Shown piece after piece: positions 15,976 through 25,299 of a stretch of 34,853 bases of DNA. The notes beneath the pieces were generated by a model. The model ran no database searches, had not been told where the DNA came from, and saw only the letters and a list, made by a program, of their open reading frames with translations. The position numbers and the translations under genes are program-made. Within the stretch, counting starts at the first letter, position 1. The number at the start of each line of letters is the position of its first letter. Source of the stretch: Acidaminococcaceae bacterium (GTDB taxonomy: Bacteria > Bacillota > Negativicutes > Acidaminococcales > Acidaminococcaceae); the NCBI GenBank assembly GCA_022484685.1, contig JAKVKY010000013.1:1-34853 (forward strand). The letters run 5' to 3'.

Positions 15976-16119
15976 GATTCATCCTCACCCGTCATTTCAA
16001 TAATAAATAAGCAACAACAAATAATGATACTACACTCTTTATTAATTCGCCATAAACCGCAGTTTTCCTGCGTTTAGCATAAATAATCTTAGAGATTCCA
16101 ACGCTATGGAGGTGTTACT

Positions 16120-18672
16120 ATGGGAGAAAATTACAGTGAAGAAGTAAAAAATATATTAGAAGCGGCGCAGCAGCAGGCGGTGATGCATTATCACCAGGAG
16201 CTGAGCTGTGTCCATGTGCTGGCGGCTTTAACGACCAGCGAAGGGTTCTTCCGGTTCTTGCTGCAGACCCTGAAGATTGACCAGGCGGCTTTTGATGCCG
16301 ACGCCAAGGCGCTGGTACAGAAGATTCCTTCGGTCAAGGGTCAGGACCGGCAGCTGATGATGAGCACCGGTTTTGCCAGGATCAATGCCATCCTGAACCA
16401 GAAAGCGGGTCAGGGTGAGATCACCATCGGTCTTTTGGTCAGCACCATTGCCAGCGACGGTGACAGCGAAGTGGTTTCCCTGTTCCGGAAGTACGGTATC
16501 GACAGCAAGAAGATTGAGGCCCTGTACCAGCATTATCTGGGCACGGCCGCTAACGATGAAAATAAGAAGGCCCTGGAGAAATACGGCCAGGACCTGACAG
16601 CGAAAGCCCGGGCCGGTAAATTGGACCCGGTGATCGGCCGTGACGATGAGATCCGCCGTACCATCGAAATTTTGTCCCGGCGGAAAAAGAATAACCCGGT
16701 GCTGATCGGTGAACCGGGCGTGGGCAAGACCGCCATCGTGGAAGGTCTGGCCCGCCGGATTATTGCCGGGGACGTGCCGGAAAGTTTAAAGAACAAGACC
16801 CTGTTTGCCCTGGACCTGGCGTCCATGGTGGCAGGGGCTAAATACCGGGGCGAGTTTGAGGAACGGCTGAAGAAAGTTTTAAAAGCTGTTTCTGACAGTG
16901 CCGGGCAGATCATCATGTTCATTGATGAACTGCATACTGTTGTAGGGGCCGGCGCCGCAGAAGGCGCCATGGATGCCGGTAATATCCTGAAACCCATGCT
17001 GGCCCGGGGCGAGCTGCGCTGTATCGGCGCCACCACCCTGAAAGAATATCGCAAGTACATTGAGAAAGACAGCGCCCTGGAACGCCGGTTCCAGCCGGTC
17101 ATGGTTAAGGAACCCAGCGTGGAAGATACCATTTCCATCCTGCGTGGTTTAAAGGAGCGCTACGAAGTCCATCACGGCGTGCGCATCAAGGATGCGGCCC
17201 TGGTAGCGGCGGCAGTTTTGTCCAACCGTTATATCAACGACCGTTTCCTGCCGGATAAGGCCATCGACCTGGTGGATGAGGCCGGCGCCCGTCTGCGGAC
17301 AGAGATTGATTCCCTGCCGGTGGAGCTGGATGAAAGCAAACGCCGCATCCTGCAGTTGGAAATTGAAGCCCAGGCCCTGAAGAAAGAGGACGATGCCGTT
17401 TCTAAGGAACGGCTGGTCAAACTGGAAGAAGAATTAAAACAGCTGAAGGCGGCTAACGACAGCCTGGTTAAACGCTGGGATGCCGAAAAAGCTTCCATCA
17501 CCAAGGTGCGGGAAGTAAAGAAGGAAATTGACGCCGTGAAGCAGCAGATGGAAAGTGCGGAGCGGGAGTACAACCTGAATAAGCTGGCGGAATTAAAATA
17601 CGGCCGGCTGCCGGAACTGGAAAAGGAATTGAAGAACCTGGAAAGCGGCGCCAAGGACAAGAACGGCCAGAGTCTGCTGAAAGAAGAAGTGGACGAGGAA
17701 GATATTGCCAAGGTGGTCAGCACCTGGACCGGGATTCCGGTACAGCGTCTGGGTACCGGCGAGCGTCAGAAACTGGTCCATCTGGCCGAGACTTTGCATC
17801 AGCGGGTCATCGGTCAGGATGCGGCGGTAAAGGCTGTCGCAGAAGCGGTAGTACGCGCCCGGGCCGGCATCAAGGACCCCAACCGTCCTATTGGTTCCTT
17901 TATTTTCCTGGGGCCTACCGGCGTAGGTAAGACCGAGTTAGCCAAAGCTTTAGCCGAGGTGCTCTTTGATGACGAGCGGAATCTGATCCGTATCGATATG
18001 AGCGAGTACATGGAGAAGCATACGGTCTCCAGGCTGATCGGCGCGCCTCCCGGCTATGTAGGCTATGACGAAGGCGGTCAGCTCACCGAGGCCGTACGCC
18101 GTCATCCTTATTCGGTAGTGTTGTTCGACGAGATTGAAAAGGCCCATGCCGATGTGTTTAACGCCCTACTGCAGGTACTGGACGACGGCCGCTTGACCGA
18201 TGGTCAGGGACGCAGCGTGGACTTTAAGAATACTATCATCATCATGACCAGTAACCTGGGCAGCCAGGAGATCATGAAGAATGCGGGCAGCATGCCCCGG
18301 GAAGAACTGCAGAAGATGCTGTTGAACTTCTTCAGACCGGAGTTCCTGAACCGTATTGATGATATCGTGGTCTTTAACGCTTTGCAGCCGGATCAGATCA
18401 AGGAAATTGTCAAACTGATCCTGGGCAACCTGGGAGCACGGCTGAACAAACAGCTGGAGATGAAACTGACGGCTACGGAGGAAGCGGTAGCTTACCTGGC
18501 CCGCACCGGTTTCGACCCTGCTTTCGGCGCCCGTCCTTTAAAGAGACTGATCGTGCACACCGTAGAAAACGTCCTCAGCCAGAAACTGGTGGCCGGGGAA
18601 GTAGGTAACGGCGACAACGTGGAAGTCTATTTGAACAAAGGTCAGATTGATGTGCGTAAGGTTAAGGCTTAA
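16120..18672 (+). CDS. clpB: ATP-dependent disaggregase ClpB
   Basis: ClpB is a hexameric AAA+ machine that extracts proteins from aggregates with DnaK. The 850-residue length is typical. Residues 1-145 form the Clp N-domain. AAA-1 has Walker A GEPGVGKT at 197-204 and Walker [12 protein letters not shown] long coiled-coil middle domain (about 395-520), the feature that separates ClpB from ClpA/ClpC, is rich in Lys and Glu. AAA-2 has GPTGVGKT near 600, the pore loop GYVGYDEGG and [11 protein letters not shown]. The ClpP-binding loop of ClpA/ClpX is absent. GGAGGTG precedes the ATG. I see no CIRCE or CtsR heptad upstream, in contrast to hsp20. A terminator follows. Confidence 0.97.
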   Translation: MGENYSEEVKNILEAAQQQAVMHYHQELSCVHVLAALTTSEGFFRFLLQTLKIDQAAFDADAKALVQKIPSVKGQDRQLMMSTGFARINAILNQKAGQGEITIGLLVSTIASDGDSEVVSLFRKYGIDSKKIEALYQHYLGTAANDENKKALEKYGQDLTAKARAGKLDPVIGRDDEIRRTIEILSRRKKNNPVLIGEPGVGKTAIVEGLARRIIAGDVPESLKNKTLFALDLASMVAGAKYRGEFEERLKKVLKAVSDSAGQIIMFIDELHTVVGAGAAEGAMDAGNILKPMLARGELRCIGATTLKEYRKYIEKDSALERRFQPVMVKEPSVEDTISILRGLKERYEVHHGVRIKDAALVAAAVLSNRYINDRFLPDKAIDLVDEAGARLRTEIDSLPVELDESKRRILQLEIEAQALKKEDDAVSKERLVKLEEELKQLKAANDSLVKRWDAEKASITKVREVKKEIDAVKQQMESAEREYNLNKLAELKYGRLPELEKELKNLESGAKDKNGQSLLKEEVDEEDIAKVVSTWTGIPVQRLGTGERQKLVHLAETLHQRVIGQDAAVKAVAEAVVRARAGIKDPNRPIGSFIFLGPTGVGKTELAKALAEVLFDDERNLIRIDMSEYMEKHTVSRLIGAPPGYVGYDEGGQLTEAVRRHPYSVVLFDEIEKAHADVFNALLQVLDDGRLTDGQGRSVDFKNTIIIMTSNLGSQEIMKNAGSMPREELQKMLLNFFRPEFLNRIDDIVVFNALQPDQIKEIVKLILGNLGARLNKQLEMKLTATEEAVAYLARTGFDPAFGARPLKRLIVHTVENVLSQKLVAGEVGNGDNVEVYLNKGQIDVRKVKA

Positions 18673-18687
18673 GGTTAGGTGTTTTCT

Positions 18688-18728
18688 AGCCCCGGTGGTT
18701 GTTGGTATGAACCACCGGGGCTTTTTGT
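18688..18728 (+). terminator. Intrinsic terminator of clpB
   Basis: AGCCCCGGTGGTT (18688-18700) pairs perfectly with 18710-18722 and is followed by TTTTTGTTG. Confidence 0.93.
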
Positions 18729-18800
18729 TGTTTCCGGACGATGCCAGGTTAGGGAAAATTAAGTCAGCCGCCATAAATTCGCCACAAATCTGTGGTATTT

Positions 18801-18831
18801 TAGACACAAAACTGGGATGATAGTATATAAT
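18801..18831 (+). promoter_or_regulatory. Probable promoter of the RND efflux operon
   Basis: TAGACA (18801-18806) and a perfect TATAAT (18826-18831) are 19 bases apart, a long spacing that often marks regulated promoters. A CCACA-AATC-TGTGG hairpin sequence lies just upstream (18782-18795). The start of transcription would be near 18838, directly before the tandem repeats. Confidence 0.5.
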
Positions 18832-18840
18832 AAGAAACAG

Positions 18841-18906
18841 AATTTGGGGAACAGTAAGTAAAAATTTGGGGAAAAGTAAGTAGAAATTCGGGGAACAGTA
18901 AGTACA
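18841..18906 (+). repeat. Three tandem 22-bp repeats in the efflux operon leader
   Basis: Copies at 18841-18862, 18863-18884 and 18885-18906 share the core AATTTGGGGAACAGTAAGTA; copy 2 has one change and copy 3 has one change in that core, plus variation in the last two bases. The unit is two helical turns long, so bound proteins would face the same side of the DNA. The third copy runs into AAGTA-N8-TACTT (18900-18917), a short dyad. Confidence 0.85.
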
Positions 18907-18940
18907 GATACCTACTTAAACTATAAAGGTGGTTACCAAA

Positions 18941-20239
18941 ATGGCTTTCCAGAAACCGACTCTCACCGGTCTTCAACAGAAAGTAGCGGGCCTGAAGGAT
19001 AAATTTTTAGCACTGGACAAACGCCAACGCTTAATTTGCGTGGGCGTAGTCTTGGTGCTTTTGCTTTTTTTGGTCCGGGGCTGTCAGTTCCTGAGCCAGA
19101 ATAAGACGGCCAAGCAGGGCAAGCAGGACATTGCCGTGCATGTGCAGGAAGTACAGAAACGGGACCTGGCGAAAAGCATCTCCCTGGTAGGACAGACCGT
19201 GCCCAAGGCCCAGGTGGATGTGGCGGCGAAATATCAGGGCCGGGTGCTGAACGTCTATGCGGAACTGGGCCAGAAGGTTGCGGCCGGGGATCTGCTTATT
19301 GAGGAAGATACCCGGGATGCGGCCATCCAGGTAGAACAGAATCAGCACGCCTATCAGGAAGCAGTGGCCAATATCCAGACTAACTCTGCCCAGTTGAATG
19401 CCAACCTGAGCAAGTACAAGGCAGATTATGATAAGGCCCAGCGTACCTACGAGCGCTACCTGCATGTGTTTAATGCCGGCGGCATCTCTAAGGAAACTTT
19501 GGCGGGAGCCCGTCAGGCCATGGAAGATGCCAAGGGCAATTATGACGCCGTGGCCAACCAGTTCACGGACGGGGAGGCCTCCTCAATCTTAGCGGCCCGG
19601 GAAACTGCGGCCAAGGCCAAGGCGACCGTGGAAGCTTCCAAGAAACAACATAGCGATCTTTTGCTGACAGCTTCCATGGACGGCATCATCGGTTACCGGA
19701 ACGTGGAAGCCGGTAACATGGTCAGCGCCGGGCAGAAACTGTTAAGCATCTTTGATACCAGCACCATGTACGTGGATTATCAGGTGGCAGAAGCAGACCT
19801 GCCGGTCTTTAAGGTAGGCATGCCTTTGACGGTAAGCATTACTTCCCTGGGGAAAGATTTCCAGGGCAATATTATCTATATCAGTCCCCAGATTGATACC
19901 AGCACCATGAACTATATGCTGCGGGTGTCCTTAGATAACGGGGACGGTCTTTTAAAAGGCGGCATGTTTGCTGATGCCAAGCTGAAGGATATGGTGCGCC
20001 GTCAGGTGATCACCGTGCCCAAGGCAGCGGTGGTATCCAAGAACGGTAAGACGCTGACCTACGTGCTGCAGGCGGAAAAGAACACCGTGGCGCAGCGTGA
20101 GGTTCGTACTGGCGCCAGCGGCGACGATGCCGTGGAAATTTTGGATGGCCTGCAGTTAGGCGAAAAGGTGGCCACCACCAACCTGGCCCGTCTGTATGAC
20201 GGGGCGCAGGTTCAGGCTCTGGCGGACCAGGCAGAATAG
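18941..20239 (+). CDS. RND efflux periplasmic adaptor (membrane fusion protein, HlyD/AcrA family)
   Basis: The 432-residue protein links an inner-membrane RND pump to an outer-membrane channel. A positively charged N-terminus is followed by one hydrophobic segment (about 31-46) that should anchor it. A beta/lipoyl half-motif lies at about 95-125 (YQGRVLNVYAELGQKVAAGDLL), then a long alpha-helical hairpin with coiled-coil character, the second lipoyl half (MDGIIGYRNVEAGNMVSAGQKL) and beta-barrel and membrane-proximal domains with TVPKAAVV. AAAGGTGG (18925-18932) places the start at the ATG at 18941; a GTG inside that site is rejected. It is followed after nine bases by the RND transporter. No TolC-type gene is in the window. 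Confidence 0.92.
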   Translation: MAFQKPTLTGLQQKVAGLKDKFLALDKRQRLICVGVVLVLLLFLVRGCQFLSQNKTAKQGKQDIAVHVQEVQKRDLAKSISLVGQTVPKAQVDVAAKYQGRVLNVYAELGQKVAAGDLLIEEDTRDAAIQVEQNQHAYQEAVANIQTNSAQLNANLSKYKADYDKAQRTYERYLHVFNAGGISKETLAGARQAMEDAKGNYDAVANQFTDGEASSILAARETAAKAKATVEASKKQHSDLLLTASMDGIIGYRNVEAGNMVSAGQKLLSIFDTSTMYVDYQVAEADLPVFKVGMPLTVSITSLGKDFQGNIIYISPQIDTSTMNYMLRVSLDNGDGLLKGGMFADAKLKDMVRRQVITVPKAAVVSKNGKTLTYVLQAEKNTVAQREVRTGASGDDAVEILDGLQLGEKVATTNLARLYDGAQVQALADQAE

Positions 20240-20248
20240 GCGGCAGCT

Positions 20249-23200
20249 ATGAACATTACACGCTTTTCTATTCGCAAACCTATCGGCATTTCCATGATTG
20301 CCGTCTTCTTCATCATCCTGGGTCTCTTTAGCTTTTACCGCATCGGCGTGGAACTGCTGCCGTCCATTAATATTCCTTACGTGACGGTAACGGTAAATTA
20401 TCCCGGCGCCGGTGCTCAGGAAATTGAACAGAACGTCATTAAGCCCCTGGAAAATTCTTTGTCCAGTTTGTCTAATTTGCGGCATATGACGGCGGTGGCT
20501 CGTCCGGAACAGGCCCGTATCACTTTGGAATTCGAATTCTGGGCCAACCTGGATACGGCGGCCATCGATACCAGCCAGTATGTGAACCGGGCCCTCAGCA
20601 ACCTGCCGGACGGCGTGGAGACACCGACGGTTATTAAGCGTGATGTGGATGCGCTCCCCATCATGGATATCTCTATCCTGTCCAACCGGCCCCTGGGTGA
20701 AGTGTACACCAAGGCCAACGATGCTTTCGTGGAAACCATCCAGCGCGCTTCCGGTGTCTCCGACGTAGAAGTATACGGCGGCCGGGATAAGGAAGTCGCG
20801 GTAGAAGTTGATAAAGCCAAGCTGAAATATTTTAACCTGTCCGTAGCCGAGATCGTAAAACGCATCAAGGCGGAGAACGTGCTGAACCCGGCGGGCTCGC
20901 TGTTCCACGGCCAGACCGAGACTAACGTGCGCCTGACCAGCCAGTTTGCTTCTCCGGAAGAGCTGGCTTCCATCCATATTAATACCAACAAAGGCATCGC
21001 GGTGCCTTTGTCCACCCTGGCCGACGTGAAAGAGCAGGACCAGCGTGTCAGCAGTTACGCCCGTACCAACGGTACGGACGTAGTTTCCATGTCTGTGTAT
21101 AAGAACAGTAAGGCCAATGTGGTAGATACGGCCAAGGCTGTGCGGGCTCAGTTAGACCAACTGCGGAAAGATTATCCGGATTACCAGTTCCTGATCATCA
21201 CGGATACCAGTACCTATGTGCAGCAGGCGCTGACCAATACCCTGGAAGCCTTGATTGAAGGTCTGTTCACCACGGGCCTGGTCCTGTACCTGTTCCTGCG
21301 CAGCTGGAAATCTTCCCTGGCGGTCTTAATCGCCATTCCTACCTCCCTGATTACCACGTTCTTCATGATCTATATGGCCGGCTTTACCTTTAACATGTTG
21401 TCCCTCATGGGCATGAGCCTCTGTATCGGTATCCTGGTGGATGATTCCATCGTGGTGCTGGAAAATATTCAGCGGCATCTGAAGCAGGGTAAACCAGCGG
21501 ACATCGCGGCGGAAGAAGGTCGTAACGAAATCGGCACCGCGGCCATCGCCATCACCCTCTGCGACGTGGTCGTGTTCCTGCCTATCGCGTTCATGCAGGG
21601 CATGACGGGCCAGTTCTTCCGTCAATTCGGCCTGACCATCGTCTTTGCCACCTTGTGTTCCCTGATCGTCTCTTTTACCCTGACGCCCATGCTGGCGTCC
21701 CAGTTCTATAAGCACGGGCTCCTGGAACCCAAGGGCCGCATGTGGGATTATTTTGATGCCAAGGGCACCCAGATTTTAAATGTGTACGATCGGGTGCTGC
21801 GTTGGAGCTTTAAGAATACGAAAAAGATTATCGTGGGCGTTACCATTGCTTTGCTGGGCGCCTTAAGTTTGTACTGGCCCTTTGGTTTTATCGGCGGCGA
21901 ATATATGCCTAAGACCGATGAAGGTTCTTTTAGGATTTCCACCCAGTTCCCGGTAGGCCAGAGCATTGAGACCACCAACGCCAAGGTGCGGGAAGTGGAA
22001 AATTATCTGATGCAGCTGCCGGAAGTAGTCAATTATCTGTCCCGGGTAGGTCGTCCTTCCGGTAACGTAGGTTTCGTCACCGTGCAGCTGGTGGATAAGG
22101 ATAAACGCAGCCAGGATATCTGGGCCATCACGGATAAGGTGCGCAGTTTTTTGCGTAAAAAATATCCGGATGCCATCATCCAGGTCAACGCTACCCAGAA
22201 CTCCATGCCCGGCGTTTCCGGCGGCAGCGGTACCGGCGGCATGGGCGGCGGCGGTTCGCCCCTGCAGATTGAGATCAGCGGTCCGACTTTGGACAAGGTA
22301 GTGGCTGCTTCCTATAAGGTCCAGGATAATATGGAAAAGCTGGGCAATATCAAGGATATCCGCAGTTCCTATACCGAAGGTTCCCCAGAATATGCGGTAA
22401 CCGTGGATCGGCAGCGGCTCCGTTATTTTAACGTCACCACGGAGAATGTGGACAACGCCTTCTCTAATGCCATCACCGGTGTGAAGGCCGGTTATTTTAC
22501 CAACGACCCCAGCAACGATAATCAGGATACGCAGATTTATGTGCGTTATAAAGGCGCCAACAGCTTCAAGGCTTCGGATTTGCGTTCTATCCCTATCACC
22601 ACCAAAAATAATACGGTCATCGACCTGGGCAACGTGGCTAATATTACTTACGGCAGCAGCCCGGTTATGCTGCGCCGCGTAGATAAACGTGAGTCCATTA
22701 ATATCTCGGCTAACTTTGATAACGACAGTTTGCAGAATATCATCAAGACTATCTCGGCCCAGCTGCCCATCGGCAGTTTAGGGGATGGGGTCAGCTACCG
22801 TTTCATCGGCCAGGCGGACAACATGACCACTACCTTTACGGAGATGGGGCAGGCCATCGGCCTTTCCCTGATCCTGGTCTACATTTTGCTGGCGGTACTG
22901 TACGAATCTTTGTCCACGCCTATCATTCGTATGTTCTCCCTGCCTTTCGGCTTGATTGGTTCCTTCCTGTTCCTGGCTTTCACCAGGAATACGATTAACC
23001 TGTACTCCCTGTTGGGCCTCTTGGTCATGGATGGTCTGGTAGCCAAGAACGGCACCCTGCTCCTGGATTATGCCTTAACGCTGATTCACCGGGGCGAGGA
23101 TCCGGAAGTGGCCATCGTGGAATCGGCCAAGGTCAGACTGCGCCCGATTTTCATGACCACCATTACCATGATCACCGGCATGCTGCCCACGGCCCTGGCT

Positions 23201-23374
23201 TTAACCCCCGGCAGCGAAACCCGTGTCAGTATGGCCTGGGTGGTTATCGGCGGTTTGATTTCTTCCACCTTCTTTACCTTGATCGCCATTCCTTTGATCT
23301 TCCTGTGGTTTGACCGGCTGCAGCCCTGGGAACGCATTAAGGCACTGTTTAAGAAACCTCAGCAGCAGGTGTGA
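20249..23374 (+). CDS. RND-type efflux transporter (AcrB/HAE1 family)
   Basis: The 1041-residue inner-membrane pump uses the proton gradient to export hydrophobic compounds. It has the family layout: TM1 at 11-30, a large periplasmic loop, TM2-6, a second periplasmic loop and TM7-12. The proton-relay Asp pair lies in GILVDDSIVVLEN (D398, D399) and the partner Lys in GLVAKNGTLLLDYAL of TM10. RND landmarks FITDTSTYVQQA-like and RLRPIFMTTITMITGMLPTAL are present. A glycine-rich stretch (about residues 654-671, near 22210-22260) sits in the second periplasmic loop. Substrate cannot be read from sequence. It is co-transcribed with the adaptor and ends at a strong terminator. Confidence 0.95.
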   Translation: MNITRFSIRKPIGISMIAVFFIILGLFSFYRIGVELLPSINIPYVTVTVNYPGAGAQEIEQNVIKPLENSLSSLSNLRHMTAVARPEQARITLEFEFWANLDTAAIDTSQYVNRALSNLPDGVETPTVIKRDVDALPIMDISILSNRPLGEVYTKANDAFVETIQRASGVSDVEVYGGRDKEVAVEVDKAKLKYFNLSVAEIVKRIKAENVLNPAGSLFHGQTETNVRLTSQFASPEELASIHINTNKGIAVPLSTLADVKEQDQRVSSYARTNGTDVVSMSVYKNSKANVVDTAKAVRAQLDQLRKDYPDYQFLIITDTSTYVQQALTNTLEALIEGLFTTGLVLYLFLRSWKSSLAVLIAIPTSLITTFFMIYMAGFTFNMLSLMGMSLCIGILVDDSIVVLENIQRHLKQGKPADIAAEEGRNEIGTAAIAITLCDVVVFLPIAFMQGMTGQFFRQFGLTIVFATLCSLIVSFTLTPMLASQFYKHGLLEPKGRMWDYFDAKGTQILNVYDRVLRWSFKNTKKIIVGVTIALLGALSLYWPFGFIGGEYMPKTDEGSFRISTQFPVGQSIETTNAKVREVENYLMQLPEVVNYLSRVGRPSGNVGFVTVQLVDKDKRSQDIWAITDKVRSFLRKKYPDAIIQVNATQNSMPGVSGGSGTGGMGGGGSPLQIEISGPTLDKVVAASYKVQDNMEKLGNIKDIRSSYTEGSPEYAVTVDRQRLRYFNVTTENVDNAFSNAITGVKAGYFTNDPSNDNQDTQIYVRYKGANSFKASDLRSIPITTKNNTVIDLGNVANITYGSSPVMLRRVDKRESINISANFDNDSLQNIIKTISAQLPIGSLGDGVSYRFIGQADNMTTTFTEMGQAIGLSLILVYILLAVLYESLSTPIIRMFSLPFGLIGSFLFLAFTRNTINLYSLLGLLVMDGLVAKNGTLLLDYALTLIHRGEDPEVAIVESAKVRLRPIFMTTITMITGMLPTALALTPGSETRVSMAWVVIGGLISSTFFTLIAIPLIFLWFDRLQPWERIKALFKKPQQQV

Positions 23375-23413
23375 AAAGCTTGCGGATCCCGGAAAAATAA
23401 TTTTAACAAAAGT

Positions 23414-23450
23414 AAAACTCCTTGTACGTTTGCGTACAAGGAGTTTTTTT
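23414..23450 (+). terminator. Intrinsic terminator of the RND operon
   Basis: AAAACTCCTTGTAC (23414-23427) pairs perfectly with 23434-23447 and is followed by further T residues. Being flanked by A and T runs it may also work on the minus strand for the convergent thioredoxin gene. Confidence 0.93.
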
Positions 23451-23512
23451 CTGGAGTCGTAATTTTATCTGTGCCCAGGTCCTGCCCTGAACAGAAAGCA
23501 GGCTGCCGGAAC

Positions 23513-23758
23513 TTACAGGCCTAACTTAGCTAATAGTTTCAGCACTTCGTCTTTTTTCAGCACTTTGCCGAAAGAAGCCACTTTATCGTTGATGACCAGG
23601 GCCGGGGTGCTCATGACGCCGTAAGCGGCAATCTTGGCAAAATCGGTCACATGGTCCAGCTGATACTCGAGGCCTTTTTCCGCTAAAGCTTCTTTGGTGG
23701 CAGCTTCCAGGGCGTTGCAGTTGCAGCAGCCGGAGCCTAAAATTTTTACGTTTAACAT
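23513..23758 (-). CDS. Small thioredoxin-like redox protein (redox-active disulfide protein 2 type)
   Basis: The 81-residue protein is a minimal thioredoxin fold of the TM0996/MTH895 type. The active site near the N-terminus is GSGCCNCNAL, giving a CxxC pair plus an extra Cys (CCNC, residues 9-12 region). The cis-Pro segment is STPALVINDK. AAGGAGG (23768-23774) lies 9 bases before the ATG at 23758. Longer in-frame readings upstream would run through the neighbouring gene end and have no better site. It follows the arsR and permease genes on the same strand, as is common in cassettes where such a thioredoxin may deliver electrons or handle metal or arsenic thiolates; this role is inferred. Confidence 0.88.
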   Translation of the reverse strand: MLNVKILGSGCCNCNALEAATKEALAEKGLEYQLDHVTDFAKIAAYGVMSTPALVINDKVASFGKVLKKDEVLKLLAKLGL

Positions 23759-23834
23759 CTTGTTCATCCTCCTTAAAATTGTGTTGAGACTACTTGTATC
23801 TAAAAAGCTGTCTGCGTAACTCACAGGCGGTTTT

Positions 23835-24836
23835 TTATACCAGCAAATATTGGAAAGCGTTAAAGACATAACCAACGATGATGATGCCTACGGTACAGAT
23901 GGTGATGAAAGTCCAGAGCAGCCTTGGCTTGATGGCCTGGCGCAGCATGATCATGCTGGGCAGGCTTAAGGTGGTGACCGCCATCATGAAAGAGAGGACC
24001 GTGCCCAGCTGAGCGCCTTTATACAGCAGGGCTTCCGCTACGGGGATGGTACCAAAGATATCGGCATACATGGGCACGCCGATAATGGTAGCCAGGATGA
24101 CGCCGAAAGGATTATTGCTGCCCAGGACTTTTTCAATCCAGCTTTCCGGGATCCAGTTGTGAATCACGGCGCCGATACCTACGCCGATCAGGATATAGGG
24201 GAAAACTTTTTTGAAAGTGGTGAGCATCTGGTCCCTGGCAAAAGCCAGCCGGTCTGCCCGGGTCAGTTCCGGTGCGTCGATGTCCGGGACGCCGCTGATG
24301 TTGCGGATAAAATCTTCCACGTAGTTTTCCAGATGCAGATGTTCAATAAGGGTACCGCCTGCCACCGCCACCACTAAACCTAACAGTACGTAGGCCAGGG
24401 CCACCTTGGTGCCGAAGATGCTCATTAAAATAATGAGGCTGCCCAGGTCCACCATGGGGGAGGAGATTAAAAAGGAAAAAGTTACGCCCAGAGGCAGGCC
24501 GGCGCTGGTAAAACCGATGAAAAGCGGGATGGAAGAACAGGAGCAGAAAGGAGTAACGGTACCCAGGAGGGCGGCCATGATATTGGCCGGCAGACCCTGG
24601 AAACGCCCCATGATCTTTTTGCTGCGTTCCGGAGGAAAATAACTCTGAATATAGGAAATGATGAAAATCAGCACGCAGAGCAGGATGGTAATCTTGAGCA
24701 CATCATACAAAAAGAACTGCAGGCTGCCGCCCCAGCGCCCGGTAATATCACAACCGGCACTGGTCAAGAGACTCCCGATCAGATCATTTAACCACTGCAT
24801 GCCTAAAATTTGTTTTTGCAAAAAGTTCCACATCAT
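23835..24836 (-). CDS. Permease of the DUF318 / ArsP-like (YraQ, SO_0444) family
   Basis: The 333-residue membrane protein has about eight to ten hydrophobic helices and a cytoplasmic loop of charged residues in the middle (about 185-215). The family signature TPFCSCSSIPLFIGF lies at 95-109, with Cys residues C98 and C100 in a helix. Characterised relatives include ArsP (organoarsenical export) and SO_0444-type proteins proposed to move Cu or Zn. The coupled ArsR supports metalloid or metal export; sequence alone does not separate these. The ATG at 24836 overlaps the arsR stop by four bases (ATGA); an upstream ATG at 24848 lies inside arsR and is not preferred. The thioredoxin-like gene follows after 76 bases. 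Confidence 0.85.
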   Translation of the reverse strand: MMWNFLQKQILGMQWLNDLIGSLLTSAGCDITGRWGGSLQFFLYDVLKITILLCVLIFIISYIQSYFPPERSKKIMGRFQGLPANIMAALLGTVTPFCSCSSIPLFIGFTSAGLPLGVTFSFLISSPMVDLGSLIILMSIFGTKVALAYVLLGLVVAVAGGTLIEHLHLENYVEDFIRNISGVPDIDAPELTRADRLAFARDQMLTTFKKVFPYILIGVGIGAVIHNWIPESWIEKVLGSNNPFGVILATIIGVPMYADIFGTIPVAEALLYKGAQLGTVLSFMMAVTTLSLPSMIMLRQAIKPRLLWTFITICTVGIIIVGYVFNAFQYLLV

Positions 24837-25144
24837 TGACACCTGCACTCCTTGCTATCCGCACAACATAAACCACTGATAAAAGTCCGGAATTTTTTAA
24901 AGGCGGCGCAGTTCAGACGGTAATAGCACCATTTGCCTTCTTTACGGGTCAGCAGCAGGCCGCATTCGCTGAGCACTTTCATATGGTGGGACAGGGTGGG
25001 CTGGGTGATGTTGAATTGTTCCAACAGCTTGCAGCCGCACAATTCTCCCCGGGTTAACAGCTCCACAATTTGTAAACGGTTGCTGTCGCCTAAAGCTTTG
25101 CAAATGGCGGCTACCTGTTCCAGCTGCGCTTTCTGTGTTGTCAT
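24833..25144 (-). CDS. arsR: ArsR/SmtB-family metalloregulator
   Basis: This 103-residue winged-helix repressor has the family helix-turn-helix (ITQPTLSHHMKVLSECGLL) and wing (KEGKWCYYRL). The metalloid site of ArsR proteins, ELCxCxL in helix alpha-3, is present as ELCGCKL (C36, C38), which supports sensing of As(III), Sb(III) or a similar soft metal. The C-terminus adds a Cys-rich tail, LCCADSKECRC, which could be a second binding site. GAGG precedes the ATG. It leads the permease and thioredoxin genes and its promoter contains nested inverted repeats, consistent with autoregulation released by metal. Confidence 0.93.
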   Translation of the reverse strand: MTTQKAQLEQVAAICKALGDSNRLQIVELLTRGELCGCKLLEQFNITQPTLSHHMKVLSECGLLLTRKEGKWCYYRLNCAAFKKFRTFISGLCCADSKECRCQ

Positions 25145-25167
25145 CTTAAAACCTCACATTCATAACT

Positions 25168-25208
25168 ATCTATGTGACAAGTATAAGACTCAGATAGATG
25201 CTTGTCAA
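25168..25208 (-). promoter_or_regulatory. arsR promoter with overlapping operator dyads
   Basis: On the minus strand TTGACA (25203-25208), 17 bases, TATACT (25180-25185). TGACAAG at 25175-25181 is the exact inverse of CTTGTCA at 25201-25207, and ATCTAT at 25168-25173 of ATAGAT at 25194-25199. The two dyads interleave across the -10 and -35 boxes, the expected place for ArsR binding. Confidence 0.75.
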
Positions 25209-25299
25209 TATGTAAATGTATTTAGGGTACTGATTAATTTGTTGGGTAAGTTGGGCGGCAAGGGCTTATGAGCAGCAGCATCCTTAGTATTCAGGCAGT

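Noticed and set aside
16000-16119. CIRCE or CtsR operator upstream of clpB
   Set aside because: No TTAGCACTC dyad or GGTCAAA heptads were found in this stretch.
18841-18906. Tandem repeats as a possible CRISPR array
   Set aside because: The copies are directly adjacent with no spacers, only three units, and no cas gene is nearby.
20156-20977. Minus-strand open frame opposite the RND operon
   Set aside because: It overlaps strongly conserved coding sequence and shows no independent signal.
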